Shown one piece after another: positions 16,534-21,596 of a stretch of DNA of 21,596 nt. Position numbers and translations under genes: made by a program. Each line of letters starts with the position of its first letter. Within the stretch, counting starts at the first letter, position 1. The stretch is taken from positions 1 to 21,596 of the forward strand of contig DASVOE010000046.1 in NCBI GenBank assembly GCA_036383515.1, given 5' to 3'. Origin of the DNA: CADEDV01 sp036383515 (lineage in GTDB: Bacteria; Bacteroidota; Bacteroidia; Chitinophagales; Chitinophagaceae). A model generated the notes under the pieces. It was not told the DNA's origin. It searched no databases and worked only from the letters and a program-made list of their open reading frames with translations.

Positions 16534-17826
16534 ATGGCTGCCGTTACTACCAATAAGATAGCATGGGGCAGCACATTACTGGCGGCCCTCTCCGCATTTT
16601 GTGTGTACACCTGCATGTATGCATTCAGAAAGCCTTTTACTGCTGCCAGTTTTGATCGCCTGCAATACGGGGGTGTTGATTACAAGGTATGGCTGGTAAT
16701 TGCCCAAACAATCGGTTATACCGTAAGTAAATTTTTTGGTATCAGCTTTATCGCCGGTATGAAAAACAAAGGAAGATCAACAAACATTTTAAAGCTGATT
16801 GCTGTTGCATGGATCGCTTTACTACTATTTGCTGTAGTTCCTGCTCCTTACAATATTATCTTTCTGCTCATCAACGGATTTCCATTGGGTGTTATTTATG
16901 GATTAGTGTTTAGCTACCTGGAAGGAAGACGAACGACTGAGCTGCTGGGCGCTGTGTTGTCTGCCAGTTTTATATTCGCATCCGGCTTTACACAAAGTGT
17001 GGGCAAATATATTATGCTGGAGTGGAATGTAAGTGAATGGTGGATGCCGTGGTTAACCGGGTTGATCTTTTTCATACCTCTTGTTTTATTTACCTGGTTA
17101 TTGGAAAAAACACCAGCGCCTGATGCCCTTGATATAGGTGTCAGAACACAACGACAGCCGATGAACAAAAAAGACCGCAGCAATTTTTTAAAAGCTTTTC
17201 TTCCTGGCTTAATACTTCTGATAATTTCGTATGTGATGCTCACCATTATCCGGGATTACCGTAGCAACTTTGCGGCAGATATGTGGAACGAGCTGGGTTA
17301 TTCGAAAGACGCATCTGTTTTTACACGCAGCGAATTACCTGCTTCATTGATCGTATTGGTATTAATGGGACTTTTAGTTTTTGTAAGGAAAAATATTCAT
17401 GCATTGCTCATCAATCATATTGTGATCGTAACAGGGTTCTTTGTTGCTATTTCATGTACGTTATTATTTATGAGTAAAGAGATCTCTCCTTTCTGGTGGA
17501 TGACATTGACAGGAGTAGGGCTTTATATGGGCTATGTTCCTTTTAATTGCATGTTGTTTGAGCGGCTTATTGCCAGTTTTAAATACGTCAGTAATGCCGG
17601 CTTTATTATTTATGTAGCCGATTCATTTGGTTACCTGGGAAGTGATATGATCCTGCTGATAAAAAATTTCAGCAGTCTTAACGTATCATGGACCGACTTT
17701 TTTATACGGATGGTATTGATCATTTCTTCTGCGGGTATAGTCCTTGTAACCGTAGCTGCATTTTATTTCAGAAAAAAATACCAGGCTTATTTTCCATCTG
17801 TCAACCCTTCTTTGAATTATGGCTAA
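16534..17826 (+). CDS. MFS permease, DUF5690-like, resembling organophosphate antiporters
   Basis: The 430-residue protein has about 12 hydrophobic segments and a central hydrophilic loop near residues 190-222, the standard MFS layout. The N-terminal half resembles GlpT/UhpT-type organophosphate:phosphate antiporters. YAFRKPFTAA (R32-K33) matches YLVRKNFALA around the phosphate-binding R45 of GlpT. IGYTVSKFFG matches the TM2 region, and NGFPLGVIYG falls where the TM4 signature lies. In the second half, R240 and R243 in TIIRDYR are placed like the second GlpT arginine. I believe the family name is DUF5690. As the only inner-membrane carrier in the series, it probably brings the freed phosphonate into the cytoplasm. 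It begins 1 nt after the phosphonatase stop and overlaps the oxidase gene by 8 nt. Confidence 0.8.
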   Translation: MAAVTTNKIAWGSTLLAALSAFCVYTCMYAFRKPFTAASFDRLQYGGVDYKVWLVIAQTIGYTVSKFFGISFIAGMKNKGRSTNILKLIAVAWIALLLFAVVPAPYNIIFLLINGFPLGVIYGLVFSYLEGRRTTELLGAVLSASFIFASGFTQSVGKYIMLEWNVSEWWMPWLTGLIFFIPLVLFTWLLEKTPAPDALDIGVRTQRQPMNKKDRSNFLKAFLPGLILLIISYVMLTIIRDYRSNFAADMWNELGYSKDASVFTRSELPASLIVLVLMGLLVFVRKNIHALLINHIVIVTGFFVAISCTLLFMSKEISPFWWMTLTGVGLYMGYVPFNCMLFERLIASFKYVSNAGFIIYVADSFGYLGSDMILLIKNFSSLNVSWTDFFIRMVLIISSAGIVLVTVAAFYFRKKYQAYFPSVNPSLNYG

Positions 17827-18946
17827 ATCAGCGATCGTTATTGGTGCAGGCATTGCAGGCCTGGCTATGGCCCGGGCATTGGCTGTCAGAGGATACAAAG
17901 TAAAAGTGATAGAGAGAAATCACAAAGCGGTAGGGGCTTCTATCCGCAATTTCGGAATGATATGGCCCATTGGTCAGCCGGGAGAAAAATTGTACCAGGC
18001 AGCTATGCTTTCACGGAGTATCTGGAAACAGTTGTGCAATGAGGCCGGAATCTGGTATGATGAAACAGGTTCTTTGCATGTGGCCTACGCTGAAGATGAA
18101 TGGCAGGTGATGGAAGAATTTGCTGAAGCAAGTAAAACATACCGGGCATGCAAGATGCTGACAGCAACTCAAACCACAGCATTATCAGGTGCTGTTGTTA
18201 GCAAAGGTCTCCGTGGCTCATTATGGAGCCCGGATGAAATGATCGTTGACCCGAGAATTGCTATTGCTGCCCTTCCGGTTTTACTTACTGAAAAATATGG
18301 AGTAGAATTTATCTGGGGAAAAGCGGTTACTGAAATTTACTATTCTACTGTTTATATGGGATCTGATTCTTTGGAAGCGGACCAAATAGTGGTGTGTAGC
18401 GGTGCTGATTTCGAAACACTTTTTCCTGAAGTCTATGTGACTGCTGGTATCACTAAATGCAAATTACAGATGATGCGGCTGGCTGCTCAGCCGAATAACT
18501 GGCGGATTGGTCCATCGCTATGCGGGGCGTTATCATTAATCCATTATAAAGGGTTTGCAGCGGCATCATCTCTTTCCCAACTCAAAAAAAGGTTTGAACA
18601 GGAGCATGCTGAATACCTGGAATGGGGTATCCATGTGATGGTATCCCAAAATCAGGCAGGTGAATTAACGGTAGGCGATTCACACGAATATGGGGACACT
18701 CATGATCCATTTGATAAGCACCATATCAATCAACTGATCCTGAATTATTTTAAAAAATTTGCAGCAGTAAAAGATGAATCGGTTATTGAAACCTGGAATG
18801 GTATTTATCCAAAACTGGTCAATGGAGAAAGCCATATTGTATTGCAACCCGAAGAGGGAGTAACTATAATCAATGCTCTTGGAGGAGCCGGTATGACCCT
18901 TTCATTTGGCCTTTGTGAACAATTGGTGGCAGATGGCCATAACTAA
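17819..18946 (+). CDS. FAD-dependent amine oxidase of phosphonate operons (TIGR03364-like)
   Basis: The 375-residue DAO-fold flavoprotein has the dinucleotide motif VIGAGIAGLAMARAL (G9, G11, G14), an acidic ribose anchor at E32, the distinctive ASIRNFGMIWPIGQPGE (40-56), and a C-terminal FAD segment NALGGAGMTLSFG. This matches the TIGR03364 family, which occurs with PhnX-like phosphonatases (TIGR03351) and replaces the transaminase PhnW. Recalled characterised relatives oxidise aminoethylphosphonate or its N-methyl form to phosphonoacetaldehyde. It would make the substrate of the HAD enzyme encoded two genes upstream. No signal peptide or membrane segment is seen, so it is cytoplasmic. The start overlaps the permease stop by 8 nt (ATGGCTAA), so translation is coupled. 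Whether it prefers a plain, hydroxylated or methylated amine is not visible. Confidence 0.87.
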   Translation: MAKSAIVIGAGIAGLAMARALAVRGYKVKVIERNHKAVGASIRNFGMIWPIGQPGEKLYQAAMLSRSIWKQLCNEAGIWYDETGSLHVAYAEDEWQVMEEFAEASKTYRACKMLTATQTTALSGAVVSKGLRGSLWSPDEMIVDPRIAIAALPVLLTEKYGVEFIWGKAVTEIYYSTVYMGSDSLEADQIVVCSGADFETLFPEVYVTAGITKCKLQMMRLAAQPNNWRIGPSLCGALSLIHYKGFAAASSLSQLKKRFEQEHAEYLEWGIHVMVSQNQAGELTVGDSHEYGDTHDPFDKHHINQLILNYFKKFAAVKDESVIETWNGIYPKLVNGESHIVLQPEEGVTIINALGGAGMTLSFGLCEQLVADGHN

Positions 18947-18970
18947 ATAGTTGATAGGGAAGACTTTCAA

Positions 18971-18998
18971 AACTTAACATTGCCCCAAATTAAGTTTG
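18971..18998 (+). promoter_or_regulatory. promoter box overlapped by an inverted repeat
   Basis: TAAGTTTG (18991-18998) is an exact TAnnTTTG match, 43 nt before the next ATG. An inverted repeat, AACTTAA (18971-18977) with TTAAGTT (18990-18996), spaced by 12 nt, overlaps it and could be the operator of a regulator that blocks or assists the promoter. The AT-rich arms make a terminator unlikely. Confidence 0.45.
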
Positions 18999-19041
18999 TG
19001 TTATTTTTAAGCAAATACATTATTAATTAAAAATAACAGAT

Positions 19042-19278
19042 ATGACAGATTTGGCAATCGCCATTCAAACGGGCAAAAAATCAAAAAAACTGATCCGCAA
19101 AACCCTGCAGGAAAAACTTTCTCTTACGCTTGCTGATTATAAAACAGTAATTGGGGAAAAGAAATTTGAAAGCCGTATTAGGAAAACGGCTAGGTTGATC
19201 GGCACAGATATTCTGAAATCATTGCCCAAAAAACTCAAGAAGACTAAAAAGGCCGTTGAAGAAAAGGTATCTGTATAA
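19042..19278 (+). CDS. small lysine-rich protein of unknown function
   Basis: The 78-residue product has 18 Lys and 4 Arg against about 8 acidic residues, so it is strongly basic. Basic clusters lie at residues 12-20 (GKKSKKLIR) and near the C-terminus (PKKLKKTKK). The middle looks helical and amphipathic. There is no signal peptide or membrane segment. The composition suggests binding of nucleic acid, polyphosphate or another polyanion, but no family is recognised. It has its own promoter-like box, follows the oxidase after 95 nt, and is convergent with the two-component genes. The clear ATG, the full-length frame and the promoter support it as a real gene. Confidence 0.6.
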   Translation: MTDLAIAIQTGKKSKKLIRKTLQEKLSLTLADYKTVIGEKKFESRIRKTARLIGTDILKSLPKKLKKTKKAVEEKVSV

Positions 19279-19403
19279 GTCTTTCTTTTTTAGTTTATTG
19301 CCAGCAACATTTATTTATTGTTTTGATCCATTAGCCGGTGTTATTTATTTTCCGGTGAAGATTCCGGCAATCCATTTTCCTTAAATGGGGACTTAAATTA
19401 TTT

Positions 19404-20456
19404 TTATTCTCTTCTCCGATCCAGCGTAAAACCAATAGTGGTTCCGATGTCTTCACGGCTGCGTGCATGAATAGTTTGCCCATGAGCTTCTACAATATGC
19501 TTGCAGATGGCCAGCCCAAGCCCACTTCCTGTTACATCAATGCTTCTTCCGGATTCTGTACGATAAAACCGTTCAAACACCCGGGCCAGATGCTTCTCAC
19601 CAATGCCAATGCCATCATCACTTATTTCGATCAAAATATGTTTACCATCTGTATTATACATGCTGGCTACAATACCACCGTTATGTTTTCCGTATTTCAC
19701 TGAGTTTTCAACCAGGTTGGTCAGCACCTGTCTTATCTTTTCCTTATCTGCATACACGGTAAGGGGCGATTCGCATCCTTTTTTTATACTGAATTGAATA
19801 TTGCGTTCATCCGCTTTAAGCGATAACGTTTCAAACACTTCTTTGACCAGCTCCTGTATGATGAAATTTTGTTTGTATAAAACCAGCTCACCTCTTTCCA
19901 GTCTTGAAATCTCATCCAGGTCATTGAGTAAATTGGTTAGCCGTTCAACATTTTTAGCCGTCTTCTTCAAAAATTTTTTATTGACGTCAGGATTTTCCAA
20001 TGCTCCATTTAATAAAGTATCCACGTATCCCTGGATGGCAAATACCGGCGTTTTAAACTCATGCGAAAGATTTTGCAGAAACTCTTTCCTGAATTGTTCA
20101 TTATGACGGAGTATTTCTATCTCCTGTTTATTTTCTTCTGCCCATGCTTCTACATCTTCCCTTACTTCATCTATACTTTTTTTTGGAAGCACATACTTAT
20201 AATAGGTTTCTTCTTTACGGGTGGCCTTGGTTTGATAAATAAATTTATAAATGAGTTTGATCTTGCGGTAAATAAACCGCTCCAGCATTACAGATATCAG
20301 CAAATAGCTACCCCCCAGTATAATTGCAAAAGACCCCAAAGTCCATATCCAGCTTTTCTCTATGATAAGTACCAGCAAACTAAGAGGTGCTGCCAATATA
20401 AGTGCTATAAATAAGGAAAGTTGCCGGGGAGAAATGCTTTTAGTGGAAATGTTCAT
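19404..20456 (-). CDS. PhoR-like sensor histidine kinase
   Basis: The frame is open upstream to 20492, but the ATG at 20456 is preferred: it gives 350 residues and lies just downstream of a promoter box at 20490-20497. Two membrane helices (about 13-32 and 36-58) enclose only three residues, so there is no periplasmic sensor domain. A linker with coiled-coil character follows, then the H-box FLQNLSHEFKTP (H132), N-box NLVENSVKYG, ISDDGIGIG, the F-box RFYR and GSGLGLAICK. This short-loop form is typical of Bacteroidota PhoR-like kinases, which sense through other proteins. It phosphorylates the response regulator encoded 82 nt upstream. Phosphate control is likely by family resemblance and context, but is not shown directly. 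Confidence 0.88.
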   Translation of the reverse strand: MNISTKSISPRQLSLFIALILAAPLSLLVLIIEKSWIWTLGSFAIILGGSYLLISVMLERFIYRKIKLIYKFIYQTKATRKEETYYKYVLPKKSIDEVREDVEAWAEENKQEIEILRHNEQFRKEFLQNLSHEFKTPVFAIQGYVDTLLNGALENPDVNKKFLKKTAKNVERLTNLLNDLDEISRLERGELVLYKQNFIIQELVKEVFETLSLKADERNIQFSIKKGCESPLTVYADKEKIRQVLTNLVENSVKYGKHNGGIVASMYNTDGKHILIEISDDGIGIGEKHLARVFERFYRTESGRSIDVTGSGLGLAICKHIVEAHGQTIHARSREDIGTTIGFTLDRRRE

Positions 20457-20489
20457 GGTAAATTGCGCATAGTTCATGAAAGGAAAGCA

Positions 20490-20497
20490 CAAAAATA
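20490..20497 (-). promoter_or_regulatory. -7 promoter box for the histidine kinase gene
   Basis: On the - strand this reads TATTTTTG, an exact TAnnTTTG match. It would start transcription near 20484, about 28 nt before the ATG at 20456, and so argues against the longer start at 20492. It lies in the 81-nt gap behind the response regulator, so the kinase may have its own promoter as well as read-through. No clear -33 element is seen. Confidence 0.4.
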
Positions 20498-20537
20498 GTA
20501 AGATTGGCTATGAACCATTCATTAAGAAGATTCTGGC

Positions 20538-21215
20538 TCACAACTCAAACTTGTATCCTACTCCTTTTACTGTCGTAATGCAATCAATGCCCAGTTTTTG
20601 ACGGATCTTGCGGATGTGTACATCAATGGTTCTGTCGCCCACGATCACATCATTGCCCCATACCTGGTTTAGAATTTCATTGCGAAGAAAAACCCTGCCC
20701 GGTTTCAATGCCAGCAGGTATAATAGTTCAAATTCTTTTTTGGCGAGCACAATATCATTATCATCAACCTGGATAATGAAACGTTCGGGGTCTATAGTGA
20801 GGTTATCAATTTTCAACACCTTTACCTCCGTTTTATTCAGGCGGCGGAACAGGGCATTTACCCGGCTGAGAAAAACTTTCGGGCTTACAGGTTTGCTTAC
20901 ATAATCATCAGCGCCGGTTTCCAAACCTTTTATTTGCGTGCCTTCATCGTTTACTGCGGTAAGAAAAATAATGAGTGTTTCTTTAAAAGCAGGCTGCGAA
21001 CGAAGTAACTGGCATACTTCCACCCCCGTTTTTTTGGGCATCATTACATCCAGCACAATAAGGTCCGGCACGTGTCGTTTGGCTTTTTCAAGGGCTTCAT
21101 CACCATCCTTGGCAGTCACCACTTCATATCCTTCGTTGGAAAGGTTGTATTTAAGGATCTCCAGTATATCCGGCTCATCATCCGCAATCAGCACCTTTCG
21201 GCCTTTGGTTTCCAT
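20538..21215 (-). CDS. PhoB-like response regulator (OmpR family)
   Basis: The ATG at 21215 is chosen over the longer frame to 21275: it begins right at the receiver domain and follows a promoter box at 21233-21240. The 225-residue protein has a receiver with the acidic pair D12-D13, phospho-acceptor D56 in VLDVMMP, a switch threonine in FLTA and a lysine in SKPVSP. It continues with a winged-helix DNA-binding domain carrying KKEFELLYLL, GDRTIDVHIRKIRQKLG and TTVKGVGYKFEL. That last set closely resembles PhoB and its relatives. It is encoded upstream of, and surely paired with, the PhoR-like kinase. It may control the adjacent phosphonate series and itself through a Pho-box-like repeat at 21287-21304. 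Confidence 0.9.
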   Translation of the reverse strand: METKGRKVLIADDEPDILEILKYNLSNEGYEVVTAKDGDEALEKAKRHVPDLIVLDVMMPKKTGVEVCQLLRSQPAFKETLIIFLTAVNDEGTQIKGLETGADDYVSKPVSPKVFLSRVNALFRRLNKTEVKVLKIDNLTIDPERFIIQVDDNDIVLAKKEFELLYLLALKPGRVFLRNEILNQVWGNDVIVGDRTIDVHIRKIRQKLGIDCITTVKGVGYKFEL

Positions 21216-21232
21216 TGTGGTGAAATTTTGCG

Positions 21233-21240
21233 CAAACCTA
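21233..21240 (-). promoter_or_regulatory. -7 promoter box for the response regulator gene
   Basis: On the - strand this reads TAGGTTTG, an exact TAnnTTTG match. It lies 17 nt before the chosen ATG and would give a short leader of about 12 nt. It supports the start at 21215. A -33 element is not convincing. Confidence 0.45.
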
Positions 21241-21286
21241 ACTGGAAATCGGGTCTTGGGGAAATCCCGGCTCACTGTTCACAGAG

Positions 21287-21304
21287 ACTTAATGATAACT
21301 TAAT
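21287..21304. promoter_or_regulatory. Pho-box-like direct repeat
   Basis: ACTTAAT (21287-21293) is repeated exactly at 21298-21304 after the 4-nt AT-rich spacer GATA. The 7-4-7 layout with an 11-bp period is that of PhoB-family tandem sites. It lies 46 bp upstream of the response regulator's -7 box and 121 bp upstream of the box for the gene starting near 21447. The bases differ from the E. coli Pho box, so assignment rests on geometry and position. Confidence 0.4.
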
Positions 21305-21425
21305 ACCCCATAGGGCCTTCTTTATCACCGGCACGATTTTTTAACGGTTGGAATGCAGCGGGCATCGTTATAAAGCCATCTATACCAGCAGAATTGTATA
21401 AATAAACCATGTCGGCCCTTGTTAT

Positions 21426-21433
21426 TACATTTG
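21426..21433 (+). promoter_or_regulatory. -7 promoter box for the last gene
   Basis: TACATTTG matches TAnnTTTG exactly. The predicted start near 21440 leaves 7 nt to the ATG at 21447 and 16 nt to the in-frame ATG at 21456, which favours the second start. No -33 TTG is found at normal spacing. Confidence 0.45.
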
Positions 21434-21446
21434 CAGAACGATCCTT

Positions 21447-21596
21447 ATGACAGCAATGACCAGACTCCTTATCATCACCACCTTATTATTTGTACCCGGC
21501 CTTTGGGCTTCGGGTCAATCTTCGCTGGCTATACAAATAGACACAGGTAAAAAAAGCAGTGGATGCAAGCCTCCCAAAAACAGGGAACTATTTCAT
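21447..21596 (+). CDS. exported protein, N-terminus only (runs off the window)
   Basis: The frame is open from the ATG at 21447, or more likely 21456, to the window end, showing at most 50 residues. The beginning is a clear signal peptide: MTR, a hydrophobic stretch (LLIITTLLFVPGLWA), and a probable cleavage before SGQ or after it. The visible mature part is short and basic, with one cysteine and GKKSSGCKPPKNRE, and has no recognisable domain. It is divergent from the response regulator gene with 231 nt between them, which contain the promoter box at 21426 and the Pho-box-like repeat. It may therefore be a target of that regulator, but no function can be named from this fragment. Confidence 0.65.
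   Translation, partial: MTAMTRLLIITTLLFVPGLWASGQSSLAIQIDTGKKSSGCKPPKNRELFH

Noticed and set aside
19334..19390. Short inverted repeats between the convergent small gene and kinase gene
   Set aside because: The stems are 5-6 bp and have no T-run on either strand, so I do not call a terminator.
20457..20492. Extended N-terminus of the histidine kinase
   Set aside because: The extension overlaps the -7 box at 20490-20497 and adds no domain.
21216..21275. Extended N-terminus of the response regulator
   Set aside because: The receiver domain starts right after the ATG at 21215, and the promoter box at 21233-21240 lies inside the extension.
1..21596. CRISPR arrays, insertion sequences, tRNA or rRNA genes
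   Set aside because: I saw no regularly spaced repeats, transposase motifs, terminal inverted repeats or RNA-gene signatures.

Overview
The window looks like a chromosomal segment from a member of the Bacteroidota, probably close to the Chitinophagaceae. It carries a SusC/SusD outer-membrane pair, a second TonB-dependent receptor and Bacteroidota-style promoter boxes of the form TAnnTTTG. There are almost no purine-rich Shine-Dalgarno sequences, and the base composition is moderately AT-rich. No mobile element, CRISPR array, tRNA or rRNA gene was seen.

Layout. Positions 1-360 hold little coding sequence: at most the last codons of an upstream + strand gene, two hairpins with T-runs, and a possible small RNA. 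Positions 361-2336 (- strand) encode a GT-B glycosyltransferase and an LpxH-like calcineurin-fold pyrophosphatase, probably envelope lipid or glycolipid genes. A small lipoprotein of unknown function follows (2462-2860, +).

Positions 3052-18946 (+) form one long, tightly packed gene series: SusC, SusD, two tandem exported fusions of a YncE-type beta-propeller with a PF04185-type phosphoesterase, a second TonB-dependent receptor, a PhnZ-like HD diiron oxygenase, a PhnX-like HAD phosphonatase, an organophosphate-antiporter-like MFS permease (DUF5690-like), and a TIGR03364-type FAD amine oxidase. Gaps are mostly 1-18 nt, with one 8-nt overlap. I read this as a locus for organophosphonates: outer-membrane capture, extracytoplasmic release of an aminophosphonate head group from a larger ester (lipid or glycan), import by the permease, then C-P bond cleavage by one or two intracellular routes. 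The three cytoplasmic enzyme families are known phosphonate genes. Coupling them to SusCD and to tandem propeller-phosphoesterases is the unusual part, and the substrate is inferred.

Positions 19042-19278 (+) encode a very basic 78-residue protein. Positions 19404-21215 (-) encode a PhoR/PhoB-like two-component system. Upstream of its response regulator is an exact 7-4-7 direct repeat with the geometry of a Pho box, which would fit phosphate-starvation control of the region. The window ends inside a new exported protein (from 21447 or 21456, +).
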